Positions 25,683 through 34,624 of a DNA stretch of 64,000 nt are shown here, in pieces. Made by a program: the position numbers and the translations under genes. The notes under the pieces are model-generated. The model made no database searches. It was not told the origin of the DNA and saw only the letters and a list, made by a program, of their open reading frames with translations. Within the stretch, counting starts at the first letter, position 1, and each line of letters begins with the position of its first letter. Source of the DNA: Streptomyces roseolus (lineage in GTDB: Bacteria > Actinomycetota > Actinomycetes > Streptomycetales > Streptomycetaceae); assembly GCF_014649855.1 (NCBI RefSeq), contig NZ_BMTV01000024.1, positions 62,001 to 126,000 of the forward strand, given 5' to 3'.

Positions 25683-27205
25683 TAGAAGAATCCGAGCTTC
25701 TTCGGCGAATAGCTGACCAGCAGGTTCTTCGTCTGCTGGTAGTGCTCCAGCATCATCTTGTGGGTCTCCCGGCCGATGCCCGACTGCTTGTAGCCGCCGA
25801 AGGCGGCGTGGGCCGGGTAGGCGTGGTAGCAGTTGGACCAGACGCGGCCGGCCTGGATGGCGCGGCCGGCGCGGTACGCGGTGTTCGCGTCGCGGGTCCA
25901 GACGCCGGCGCCGAGCCCGTACAGGGTGTCGTTCGCCGTGCGGACGGCGTCGTCGAAGTCGGTGAAGGAGGCGACCGCGACGACCGGGCCGAAGATCTCC
26001 TCCTGGAAGATCCGCATGCGGTTGTCGCCCTCGAAGACGGTCGGCTGGACGTAGTAGCCCCCCTCCAGGTCCCCGCCGAGACCCACCTGCTGACCGCCCG
26101 TCAGGATCTTGGCGCCCTCCCGCTGCCCGATCTCCAGGTAGGAGAGGATCTTCTTCAGCTGCTCCGCCGACGCCTGCGCGCCGATCATCGTCGCCGGGTC
26201 CAGCGGATGGCCCGCCACGATCGCCTCCGTGCGCGCGACCGCCGCCTCCATGAACGCGCCGTAGCAGCCGCGCTGCACCAGGGCGCGCGAGGGGCAGGTG
26301 CAGACCTCGCCCTGGTTGAGGGCGAACATCGTGAAGCCCTCCAGCGCCTTGTCGCGGAAGTCGTCGTCCGCCGCCCACACGTCCTCGAAGAAGATGTTCG
26401 GCGACTTGCCGCCCAGCTCCAGCGTCACCGGCTTCAGGTTCGCGGAGGCGTACTCCATGATCAGGCGGCCCGTCGCCGTCTCGCCGGTGAAGGCGATCTT
26501 CGCGACCCGCGGGGAGGACGCCAGCGGCTTGCCCGCCTCCTCGCCGAAGCCGTTGACGACGTTCAGCACGCCCGGCGGCAGCAGGTCCGCGACCAGGCTC
26601 AGCCAGTAGTGCACCGACGCCGGCGTCTGCTCCGCCGGCTTCAGCACCACCGCGTTGCCCGCCGCGAGCGCCGGCGCCAGCTTCCACACCGCCATCAGGA
26701 TCGGGAAGTTCCACGGGATGATCTGCGCCACCACCCCCAGCGGCTCGTGGAAGTGGTACGCCACCGTGTCCTCGTCGATCTCGCTGAGCGACCCCTCCTG
26801 CGCCCGCAGCGCCCCCGCGAAGTAGCGGAAGTGGTCGACGGCGAGGGGGATGTCGGCGGCGAGGGTCTCGCGGACCGGCTTGCCGTTGTCCCAGGTCTCC
26901 GCGACCGCGAGCGCCTCCAGGTTCGCCTCCATCCGGTCGGCGATCCGCAGCAGCACCGCCGACCGGTCGGCCGCCGAGGTCCGCCCCCACGCCGGCGCGG
27001 CCGCGTGCGCCGCGTCCAGGGCGCGCTCCACGTCCTCCTCGGTGCCCCGGGCGATCTCGGTGAACGGCCGGCCGTCGACCGGGCTCGGGTTCTCGAAGTA
27101 CCGGCCGCGCGCCGGGGCGACGTACGCGCCGCCGATCCAGTGGTCGTAACGCGGCTGGTACGCCATGAGCGCGCCCTCGGTACCGGGTGCGGCGTAGCGG
27201 GTCAT
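25682..27205 (-). CDS. Aldehyde dehydrogenase (acetaldehyde dehydrogenase, ExaC/AldB-like)
   Basis: A 507-aa NAD-dependent aldehyde dehydrogenase oxidising short aldehydes to acids. Catalytic residues are N166 (IIPWNFP), E263 (LELGGKSPN) and C302 within NQGEVCTCPSR, the C-T-C form typical of acetaldehyde dehydrogenases of alcohol/acetoin metabolism. ATG 27205 has AGGGAGGT upstream. The divergence from longer frames is at a non-conserved N-terminus. The stop (TAG 25684-25682) lies at the junction with an IS element. Its last 129 bp are duplicated at 7683-7811. Cotranscribed orientation with the AcoR-like regulator upstream suggests control by it. Confidence 0.95.
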   Translation of the reverse strand: MTRYAAPGTEGALMAYQPRYDHWIGGAYVAPARGRYFENPSPVDGRPFTEIARGTEEDVERALDAAHAAAPAWGRTSAADRSAVLLRIADRMEANLEALAVAETWDNGKPVRETLAADIPLAVDHFRYFAGALRAQEGSLSEIDEDTVAYHFHEPLGVVAQIIPWNFPILMAVWKLAPALAAGNAVVLKPAEQTPASVHYWLSLVADLLPPGVLNVVNGFGEEAGKPLASSPRVAKIAFTGETATGRLIMEYASANLKPVTLELGGKSPNIFFEDVWAADDDFRDKALEGFTMFALNQGEVCTCPSRALVQRGCYGAFMEAAVARTEAIVAGHPLDPATMIGAQASAEQLKKILSYLEIGQREGAKILTGGQQVGLGGDLEGGYYVQPTVFEGDNRMRIFQEEIFGPVVAVASFTDFDDAVRTANDTLYGLGAGVWTRDANTAYRAGRAIQAGRVWSNCYHAYPAHAAFGGYKQSGIGRETHKMMLEHYQQTKNLLVSYSPKKLGFF

Positions 27206-27314
27206 CGGCAGACCTCCCTGAAGGTCGTACGGATCCGGCCGCCGGGACCCGCCGGACGGCGGGCGCGCGAGCGGCCGGGGACGGAGAGAGGGCCCGTCGT
27301 CCCGACCGGCGCTC

Positions 27315-28589
27315 TCACCGCCGAGTGTGGGGGAGCGGACGTTGCAGCCCCGTTGCACCGGCCGACAGTTCCGCCTCCAGCGCGTCCAGCCGGGCCCGTA
27401 CGGGCGCCGCCTGCGCCGCCGGCACCGCCGCGCACAGCGCCCGCCACACCTCCAGGTCGTCCTCGCCCCACGCGCTGTGCGCCCAGTCCGCCAGCAGCAG
27501 CGGATCCGCCCGCGCCACCAGCGCCGCCCGCAGCCGGCCCGCCAGCCGCTCCCGCAGCCGTACGACCCCGGGCGCCGCCGACCCCGGCAGCAGCGGGCCC
27601 GCGTACTCCCCGGCGGCCGCCGCGACCGCCCCCGCGGCGAGGCGCCGGTCCACCAGCGCGAAGTCGGCGTCCACCGGTCCGGCCAGCCGGTACGGACGCG
27701 AGGCCAGCACCTCCGGCCCGAGCAGCGACCGCAGCCGGGACAGCTCCGCCCGCAGCGTCACCGGGGTGACCGACCCGTCCTCGTACAACAGGGACAGCAG
27801 CTCCTCCCCGCCCACCCCCTCCGGCCGGTGCGCCAGGACCACCACGATCTCGCTGTGCCGGCGGCTCAGCCGCAGCCGCCGCCCGTCCACCACGAGCAGC
27901 GCCTCGTCCCGGCCCAGCGCGGTCAACCGCGGCCGCCCCGGCGCCGGCTCCGGGGCGAGCAGCGCCAGCTGCGCCTCGGCCGCCCGCGCCACCGCCCGGA
28001 CGAGCCCGAGACTGTGCGGATGGGCGAGCCCCGCGCCGCCGGTCAGGTCGACCGCGCCCAGCAGCCGCCCGTCGCGCGGATCGTGCAGCGGCGCCGCCGC
28101 GCACGTCCAGGCCCGCACCGGCGGCCGGAAGTGCTCCGCCGCCACCACCTGCACCGGCCGGCCGACGGCGAGCGCCGTCCCCGGCGCGTTCGTCCCCGCC
28201 GCCGTCTCCGCCCAGCCCGCACCGGCGACGAAGTTCATCCGCCGCGCCTGCCGCAGCGCCGCCGGATCCCCCTCCACCCACAGCAGCCGCCCGGCCGCGT
28301 CGCACACCGCGAGCAGATGCCCGCCGTCCCGGGCGTCCGCGCCGAGCAGCTCCCTGATCACCGGCATCGCCGCCGCCAGCGGATGCCCCGCCCGGTACGC
28401 GGCCAGCTCCTCCTCGTCCAGCTCCGTCGGCGCCGCCCCCTCCCGGCTGACCCGCGCCCGCTCGGACCGCCGCCACGACTCCGCCACCACCGCCCGCGGT
28501 CCCGCGCCGGACCGCACGTTCCACCGCGTCGACGCCTCGCTCAAGTCGGCCTCCCCATCGAGGACGTACGGCTCGCTCCAGGGGCACAT
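27315..28589 (-). CDS. GAF-domain AcoR-like transcriptional regulator
   Basis: A 424-aa regulator. The N-terminal part (VVAESWRRSERARVSREGAA, LAAAMPVIRELL) is the fold of AcoR/SaurA-type regulators, followed by a GAF sensory domain (MNFVAGAGWAETAAGTNAPG, VRAWTCAAAPLHDPRDGRLL). The C-terminal part has a helix-turn-helix-like DNA-binding stretch (LRLSRRHSEIVVVLAHRPEG and TPVTLRAELSRLRSLLGPEV) rather than the sigma54 AAA+ domain, as usual in actinobacteria. It sits 109 bp upstream of the aldehyde dehydrogenase in the same direction and probably controls it in response to an aldehyde or alcohol. Start ATG 28589 is one of several possibilities. Confidence 0.85.
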   Translation of the reverse strand: MCPWSEPYVLDGEADLSEASTRWNVRSGAGPRAVVAESWRRSERARVSREGAAPTELDEEELAAYRAGHPLAAAMPVIRELLGADARDGGHLLAVCDAAGRLLWVEGDPAALRQARRMNFVAGAGWAETAAGTNAPGTALAVGRPVQVVAAEHFRPPVRAWTCAAAPLHDPRDGRLLGAVDLTGGAGLAHPHSLGLVRAVARAAEAQLALLAPEPAPGRPRLTALGRDEALLVVDGRRLRLSRRHSEIVVVLAHRPEGVGGEELLSLLYEDGSVTPVTLRAELSRLRSLLGPEVLASRPYRLAGPVDADFALVDRRLAAGAVAAAAGEYAGPLLPGSAAPGVVRLRERLAGRLRAALVARADPLLLADWAHSAWGEDDLEVWRALCAAVPAAQAAPVRARLDALEAELSAGATGLQRPLPHTRR

Positions 28590-28786
28590 CGTCGTGCCCG
28601 CGCCGACCGTCGACAAGCACCGGAACGCGCCGTGCGGGCGCGGGGCCCCGGGGTCCCGCGGAAGCGGAGCGGGGCCCTCACCGAGCGCCGGGGGCCGGCG
28701 TGCGGCCCGCGTAACCCGTCCCGCCCGGAGGGCGTGATCGGCCGGAAACCGGATCTTCCTAACGTCTTGCCCATGGGAGAGTTCCC

Positions 28787-31700
28787 ATGTCGGAGACGGT
28801 GTCGGTACCGGTGGGAGGGGTGCACGTGGGGTCGCCGGAAGCGGAGGACGGAACGGTGCGTACGGCCTGCTCGTACTGCGGGGTCGGATGCGGGATCGTC
28901 CTCGACGTCGTGACGGACCCCGCGACGGGGCGCCGCCGGGCCGTGAAGGCGTCCGGCGACAAGGCCCACCCCGCGAACGCCGGGCGGCTCTGTACCAAGG
29001 GGGCCACGAGCGCCGACATGCTCGCCGCCCCCGGGCGGGCCACCACGGCGCTCGTGCGGCCGGAGCGCGAGGCGGCACCGGTCGCCACCGACGTCGACAC
29101 CGCCGTCGCCGACGTGGCCCGCCGCCTCCGCGCCCTCCTCGACGAACACGGCCCCGACGCCCTCGCGTTCTACGTTTCCGGCCAGATGTCCCTGGAAGCC
29201 CAGTACTTGGCCAACAAGCTCGCCAAGGGCTTCGTGCGGACCCCCCAGATCGAGTCCAACTCCCGGCTCTGCATGGCCTCCGCCGGAACCGGCTACAAGC
29301 TGTCGCTCGGCGCCGACGGCCCGCCCGGCTCGTACGACGACTTCGACCACGCCGACGTCTTCCTCGTGATCGGCTCCAACATGGCGGACTGCCATCCGAT
29401 CCTCTTCCTCAGGATGATGGACCGGATCAGGACGGCCGGGGCGAAACTGATCGTCGTCGACCCCCGCCGCAACGCCACCGCCGACAAGGCCGACCTCTTC
29501 CTCCAGATCCGGCCCGGCACCGATCTCGCCCTGCTCAACGGCCTGTTGCACCTCCTCGCCGAGGACGGCCGGCTCGACGAGGAGTTCATCGCCGCGCACA
29601 CCGGGGGCTGGGACGCCATGCCCGCCTTCCTCGCCGACTACCCGCCCGCGCGGGTCGCCGAGCTCACCGGCATCCCGGAGGACGACATCCGGCGCGCCGC
29701 CCGCTGGATCGGCGAGGCCGGCGCCTGGACGAGCTGCTGGACCATGGGGCTCAACCAGTCCACCCGCGGCACCTGGAACACCAACGCGCTCGTCAACCTC
29801 CACCTCGCCACCGGCGCGATCTGCCGACCCGGCGCGGGCCCCTTCTCCCTCACCGGCCAGCCCAACGCCATGGGCGGACGGGAGATGGGCTACATGGGCC
29901 CCGGCCTGCCCGGGCAGCGGTCGGTGCTCGTCCCCGCCGACCGCGCCTTCACCGAGGACCTGTGGGGCATACCGGCGGGTTCGCTCCGCGAGGACGCCGG
30001 ACGCGGCACGGTCGAGATGTTCGAACGGATGGCGGCCGGCGACATCAAGGCCTGCTGGATCATCTGCACCAACCCGGTCGCCTCCGTCGCCAACCGCAAG
30101 ACCGTCATCGCCGCCCTCGAAGCGGCCGAACTCGTCGTCACCCAGGACGTGTTCGCCGACACCGAGACGAACGCGTACGCCGACGTCGTCCTCCCCGCCA
30201 CCCTGTGGGCCGAGTCCGACGGCGTCATGGTCAACTCCGAACGGAACCTCACCCTCGTCCGGGGCGTCGTCGACCCGCCCGGCCAGGCCCTCCCCGACTG
30301 GCAGCTCATCGCCCACGTCGCCCGCGCCATGGGGTTCGCCGAGGCGTTCACGTACACCTCCGCCGAGGAGGTCTTCGAGGAGCTCAAGCAGGCCTGGAAC
30401 CCGCAGACCGGCTGGGACCTGCGCGGCGTCACGTACGAGCGGCTGCGCGCCACCCCCGTGCAGTGGCCCGCCCCCCGCGCCGAAGGCCCCGCCCGCAACC
30501 CGATCCGCTACCTCAACGACGGCGTCAGCCAGACCCTGCTGGAGCGCCCGGACGGCACCCGCCCCCACCTCGCCTTCCCGACGCCCGACGGCCGGGCCCG
30601 CTTCTTCGCCCGGCCGTACCTCCCGGCCGCCGAACTCCCCGACGAAGACTATCCGTTCGTCCTCAACACCGGTCGGCTCCCGCACCAGTGGCACACCCTC
30701 ACCAAGACCGGCAAGGTCGCCAAGCTGACCAAGCTGAACCCCGGACCGTTCGTCGAGGTCCACCCCGACGACGCGGCGGCCCTCGGCGTCCACGAGGGCG
30801 ACCACCTGGAGATGGCCTCCCGGCGCGGCCGCGCCGTCCTGCCCGCCGTGGTGACCGACCGCGTCCTGCCGGGCACCTGCTTCGCCCCCTTCCACTGGAA
30901 CGACCTCTTCGGCGAGTACCTGAGCGTCAACGCCGTCACCAACGACGCCGTCGACCCCCTCTCCTTCCAGCCCGAGTTCAAGGTGTGCGCCGTGAGCCTG
31001 ACGAGGACGGCGGCGCCGGTGCCGGTCCCGGCGCCGACCGCGGGATCCGCCACCGAGCCCGCCGCGGAGGCGGACCCCGGCACCGGGCCCGCGGCGACGG
31101 CCCTCGCCGCCCTGTTCGGCGTCGCGGAGCTCGTACCGCCGCCGCTCACCGAACCGGAGCGCCGCTACCTCGCCGGATACCTCTCCGGGCTCGCCGCCGC
31201 CCCCGCCGACGGTCAGGTCCCGGTCCTGCCCGCCACCGCCCCCTTCAGCCCCGACCACGGCCTCTGGGTCGACGGGGTCCTCGCCGGGATGTTCTCCCGG
31301 ACCCCGGCGGACGCGTCCGCGCCGCTCCCGGCGCGGGCTTCCATCGCCCCGGCGGCCTCGGAGGACCACCCCCGGCGGCCGGCCCCCTCCACCCGCCGGC
31401 TCCTGATCCTCTGGGCCTCGCAGACGGGCACCGCCGAGGAGTTCGCCGCGACGGCCGCCGGCCGGCTCGCCGACGCCGGTCACCGGCCGGAGCTCCTCCC
31501 GATGGAGAGCGCCGACCTCGCGGAGCTCGGCGCCGACACGGATCTGCTGGTGGTGGCCAGCACCTTCGGGGACGGCGACGCCCCCGACAACGGCGCCGCC
31601 TTCTGGGCGGCCCTGAACGCGCCCGGCGCCCCGCGCCTCGACGGCCTGCGCTACTCCGTGCTCGCCTTCGGGGACTCCGCGTACGACGACTTCTGCGGCC

Positions 31701-33055
31701 ACGGCCGACGGCTGGACGAGCGCCTGGCGGAACTCGGCGCGGGCCGCCTCCTCCCCCGTACCGACTGCGAACCCGACCACGAGGAGACCTCCGGAGCCTG
31801 GCTCACGGCCCTCCTGCCGCTGCTGCCCACCGAGGCGGCGGAAGCCTGCGCACCGATACCCGTCGAGCGGCCCCGCACCGTCCCCGTGCCGGCCTCCGCC
31901 GCGCGCACCGACCCCCCGGCGTACTCGAAGTCCTCGCCGTTCGCGACGCTCCTCGTCGGCAACCGGCTGCTGAGCCTGCCCGGTTCGCAGAAGGAGGTGC
32001 GCCGCTTCACCTTCGACACCCGGGGCGGCGAGCTGGCGTACGAGGCGGGCGACGCCCTCGGCGTCTGGCCGGCCAACAGCGGGGAACTGGTCGCGGAGTG
32101 GCTGGCCCTCACGGGCCTCGACCCCGCCGAACCCGTGACCACGGGCACCGGCACGGGAGCGGAGGCGGACACCCTGCCCCTCGCCGAAGCGCTGCGGACC
32201 CGTCTCGACATCACCCGCATCACCCCGGACCTGCTCAGGTTCGTCGCCGAGCGCACCGGGAGCCAGGAGCTCAGGCGGCTGCTCCGCCCCGGCCACAAGG
32301 ACGAACTCGCGAAGTGGAGCTGGGGACTCCAGGCCCCCGACCTCCTCGCCGCCCACCCGGTCCGCGCCTCGGCCGCCGAGTGGGCGGGGGTCCTCAAACG
32401 GCTCCAGCCGCGCCTGTACTCGATCTCCTCCAGCCCCCTCGCGCAGCCGGGCGAGGTCAGCCTCACCGTCTCCGTCGTCCGCTACGCCAACGGCCGGGGC
32501 CGGGAGCGCACGGGAGTCTGCTCCGCGTATCTCGCCGACCACGCCGACGACGGCCCGGTGCAGGTCTTCGTGCAGCGCTCCCCGCACTTCCGCCCGCCCG
32601 CCGACCCCGCCGCCCCGCTCGTCATGGTCGGCCCGGGCACGGGCGTGGCCCCCTTCGCCGGCTTCCTGGAGGACCGCCTCGCCCGCGGCCACAAGGGCCG
32701 CAACTGGCTCTTCTTCGGCGAACAGCGCGAGGCCACCGACTTCTACTACCGGGAGGACCTCGAAGCCCACCTGGCGAGCGGCCACCTGGACCGCCTCGAC
32801 ACCGCCTTCTCCCGCGACCAGCGCGCCAAGGTCTACGTCCAGGACCGCATGCGCGAGCACGGCGCCGCCCTGTGGTCCTGGCTCCAGGACGGCGCCCACG
32901 TCGCCGTCTGCGGCGACGCCGCCCGCATGGCGAAGGACGTCGACCGCGCCCTCCGGGAGGTCGTCGCCCGCCACGGGCGGATGACCGAGGAGGAGGCGGC
33001 CGCGTACGTGAAGCAGCTGGCGGCGGAGAAGCGCTACGTCCGCGATGTCTACTGA
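28787..33055 (+). CDS. Nitrate reductase fused to NADPH flavoprotein reductase
   Basis: A 1422-aa fusion. Residues 24-75 bind a [4Fe-4S] cluster (C28, C31, C35, C69). A molybdopterin bis-MGD domain (about 75-740) has the putative Mo ligand C162 in SNSRLCM and GTWNTNALVN and INTGR-type blocks near VLNTGRLPHQWHTLTKTGKV. A Pro/Ala linker and a short BFD-like helical region follow (about 740-860). Then comes an FMN flavodoxin domain (LLILWASQTGTAEEF, about 870-1010), and an FAD/NADPH ferredoxin-reductase domain (RLYSISSSP, VGPGTGVAPFAGFLED, ending YVRDVY). This is a single-chain assimilatory nitrate reductase drawing electrons from NADPH. ATG 28787 is preceded by GGGAGA. No nitrite reductase or transporter is adjacent. 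Confidence 0.93.
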   Translation: MSETVSVPVGGVHVGSPEAEDGTVRTACSYCGVGCGIVLDVVTDPATGRRRAVKASGDKAHPANAGRLCTKGATSADMLAAPGRATTALVRPEREAAPVATDVDTAVADVARRLRALLDEHGPDALAFYVSGQMSLEAQYLANKLAKGFVRTPQIESNSRLCMASAGTGYKLSLGADGPPGSYDDFDHADVFLVIGSNMADCHPILFLRMMDRIRTAGAKLIVVDPRRNATADKADLFLQIRPGTDLALLNGLLHLLAEDGRLDEEFIAAHTGGWDAMPAFLADYPPARVAELTGIPEDDIRRAARWIGEAGAWTSCWTMGLNQSTRGTWNTNALVNLHLATGAICRPGAGPFSLTGQPNAMGGREMGYMGPGLPGQRSVLVPADRAFTEDLWGIPAGSLREDAGRGTVEMFERMAAGDIKACWIICTNPVASVANRKTVIAALEAAELVVTQDVFADTETNAYADVVLPATLWAESDGVMVNSERNLTLVRGVVDPPGQALPDWQLIAHVARAMGFAEAFTYTSAEEVFEELKQAWNPQTGWDLRGVTYERLRATPVQWPAPRAEGPARNPIRYLNDGVSQTLLERPDGTRPHLAFPTPDGRARFFARPYLPAAELPDEDYPFVLNTGRLPHQWHTLTKTGKVAKLTKLNPGPFVEVHPDDAAALGVHEGDHLEMASRRGRAVLPAVVTDRVLPGTCFAPFHWNDLFGEYLSVNAVTNDAVDPLSFQPEFKVCAVSLTRTAAPVPVPAPTAGSATEPAAEADPGTGPAATALAALFGVAELVPPPLTEPERRYLAGYLSGLAAAPADGQVPVLPATAPFSPDHGLWVDGVLAGMFSRTPADASAPLPARASIAPAASEDHPRRPAPSTRRLLILWASQTGTAEEFAATAAGRLADAGHRPELLPMESADLAELGADTDLLVVASTFGDGDAPDNGAAFWAALNAPGAPRLDGLRYSVLAFGDSAYDDFCGHGRRLDERLAELGAGRLLPRTDCEPDHEETSGAWLTALLPLLPTEAAEACAPIPVERPRTVPVPASAARTDPPAYSKSSPFATLLVGNRLLSLPGSQKEVRRFTFDTRGGELAYEAGDALGVWPANSGELVAEWLALTGLDPAEPVTTGTGTGAEADTLPLAEALRTRLDITRITPDLLRFVAERTGSQELRRLLRPGHKDELAKWSWGLQAPDLLAAHPVRASAAEWAGVLKRLQPRLYSISSSPLAQPGEVSLTVSVVRYANGRGRERTGVCSAYLADHADDGPVQVFVQRSPHFRPPADPAAPLVMVGPGTGVAPFAGFLEDRLARGHKGRNWLFFGEQREATDFYYREDLEAHLASGHLDRLDTAFSRDQRAKVYVQDRMREHGAALWSWLQDGAHVAVCGDAARMAKDVDRALREVVARHGRMTEEEAAAYVKQLAAEKRYVRDVY

Positions 33056-33176
33056 CCCGCGCCCGTCGACATCGCGGACGGCGATTCAGGGGCAGCCGAC
33101 GCGCGCCTCCTGGACGGCCGGGCTCCGCCCCGAGGGGGCAAGGGCTCGACGGGCGGACGGTCGAGGTCGCCTGCGG

Positions 33177-33201
33177 GGCGCCCCCGTCGGGCGGGGGCGC
33201 C
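33177..33201 (+). terminator. Hairpin after the nitrate reductase gene
   Basis: Perfect 10-bp arms GGCGCCCCCG (33177-33186) and CGGGGGCGCC (33192-33201) with a 5-nt loop, 122 bp past the stop. Confidence 0.6.
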
Positions 33202-33213
33202 GTGAGGCGGGCG

Positions 33214-33332
33214 GGCGTCGCCCCCGGCCGCGGGGGTGTCGCCCTCCATCCGGTGGATCTCGCCCTTCGCCCGGCGGATGTCGTCCTCTGCCCGGGAGGT
33301 ATCGCCCTCCGGCCGGCGGGTGTCGCCCGCAC
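33214..33332. repeat. Imperfect 21-bp tandem repeat array
   Basis: About five and a half units of 21 bp with core GGTGTCGCCCTCCGGCCGGCG, varied at several positions per unit, occupy a 560-bp space between nitrate reductase and the channel gene. Because 21 is a multiple of 3, open frames on both strands show seven-residue periodicity: plus strand LALRPAD-type, minus strand GDTRRPE-GDTSRAE-type charged heptads. No start or domain supports a gene. Confidence 0.7.
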
Positions 33333-33615
33333 GGAGTCGGAGTCCGTGCCGGGGGAGCCCGCGCCGGGGGACCGGAGTTAACGATCTTGGGCGGGGCCGG
33401 TCACGGACCCGGCGGCCCGGAGGGGACCCAATGCGCGGTCTTTCCCCGCAGCGGATGAATCGTTCAGCCATTTCGCGCCCATCCCGCAGCCCGACGTGTT
33501 CCCGGCCCGTTAGGACAGCAGGAAACCCACTCCCTCGGCTCCCCTCCCACCCCCGTATCCCGTCGCGCGCCCGCACCCGAGCCAGTGCCCGGCGCAAGCG
33601 CCCCCGGAGACCCTC
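33333..33615. other. Intergenic upstream of the channel gene
   Basis: About 280 bp with no supported gene; it presumably holds the channel promoter. A locally less G/C-rich part (GATGAATCGTTCAGCCATTT, about 33456) is a candidate promoter zone. Confidence 0.35.
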
Positions 33616-34563
33616 ATGACCACCGCCCCGGCTCCCACCCGGGTCCGGATCGCGGCAGCATGCCGCGCCGTGACCGAGGCCCCCGCCTTCTCCTTCGTCG
33701 TCCTGGCCGTGATCCTCCTCAACGCCGTCCTCCTCGGCGCCGAGACCTACCGCGGCTTCGTCAGCGAGCACGCGGCCCGACTGCACGGGGCCGAACTCGC
33801 CTGTCTCGCCTTCTTCACGCTGGAGATGGTGCTGCGCGTCGGCGCCCACGCCGACCGGCCCAAGGAGTTCTGGCGGGACGGCTGGAACGTCTTCGACCTG
33901 ATCGTCGTCGCGTGCGCCTACATCCCCTTCGTGCGCGAGAACTCCACCGTCCTCCGGCTGCTCCGGCTGGTACGCGTCCTCCGCACGGCCCGGTTCTTTC
34001 CCCAGCTGCGCGTCCTCTTCATCGCGGTCTCGCGCAGCCTGCCCGGCACCGTCAGCTTCCTCTTCGTCGGCGCCGTCATCCTCTACGTCTACGCCATGAT
34101 CGGCTGGGTCTGCTTCGGTTCCCACGACCCCGCCCACTTCGGCTCCCTGGGCCGCGCCCTGCTCACCCTCTTCCTGCTCATGACCCTGGAGGGCCTCCAG
34201 GACGCCATCTACAACGGCCTGGCCGTCTCGCGGCTGAGCCTCCTCTACTACGGCTCGTACGTCCTGCTCGCCTCGTTCGTCCTGGTCAACGTCCTCATCG
34301 GGGTGGTCCTGAACAGCCTGGACGAGGCGCGCGAACTCGACAGGGCCGCACTGGACGCCGACGGCCGGAACTCCCGCGGCGGCGCGGCCGAGAAGGAGGG
34401 CGTGAGTGCGAGCGCGACGGCCCCCGGGGAGCCGCGTCCCGCGGACCTGGCGGAGCGCATCGCCGAGATGCGGCAGAGCCTCGACCTCCTCGAACGGTCC
34501 CTGGCCGCCACGCACCGGCCCGCCGCCGTCGGCGACAAGGACCGCATGGCGACGATCGCCTGA
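33616..34563 (+). CDS. Voltage-gated-type ion channel (single six-helix domain)
   Basis: A 315-aa membrane protein with S1-S6 layout (hydrophobic segments near 25-42, 58-75, 92-105, 110-130, 145-168, 212-235). S4 carries Arg at every third position (R114, R117, R120, R123). The pore loop reads LFLLMTLEGLQD with the selectivity glutamate E192 in TLEG, resembling bacterial NaChBac-like channels (TLES). After S6 (LVNVLIGVVLNSLDEA) a linker leads to a short coiled coil (ADLAERIAEMRQSLDLLERS) that probably holds the tetramer together. Ion selectivity is not certain because TLEG differs from TLESW. Confidence 0.88.
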   Translation: MTTAPAPTRVRIAAACRAVTEAPAFSFVVLAVILLNAVLLGAETYRGFVSEHAARLHGAELACLAFFTLEMVLRVGAHADRPKEFWRDGWNVFDLIVVACAYIPFVRENSTVLRLLRLVRVLRTARFFPQLRVLFIAVSRSLPGTVSFLFVGAVILYVYAMIGWVCFGSHDPAHFGSLGRALLTLFLLMTLEGLQDAIYNGLAVSRLSLLYYGSYVLLASFVLVNVLIGVVLNSLDEARELDRAALDADGRNSRGGAAEKEGVSASATAPGEPRPADLAERIAEMRQSLDLLERSLAATHRPAAVGDKDRMATIA

Positions 34564-34624
34564 CCGGGCCGTTTCCCCTCCGGCCTTCTCTATCTCCAAC
34601 TTCCATTGTCATTAGAATGGCCGG

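Noticed and set aside
28541..33381. Very long open frames (over 1400 codons) on both strands across the nitrate reductase gene
   Set aside because: Composition is Arg/Pro/Ala or Gly/Glu/Val noise without domains; they are frames opened by high third-position G/C of the true gene at 28787-33055.
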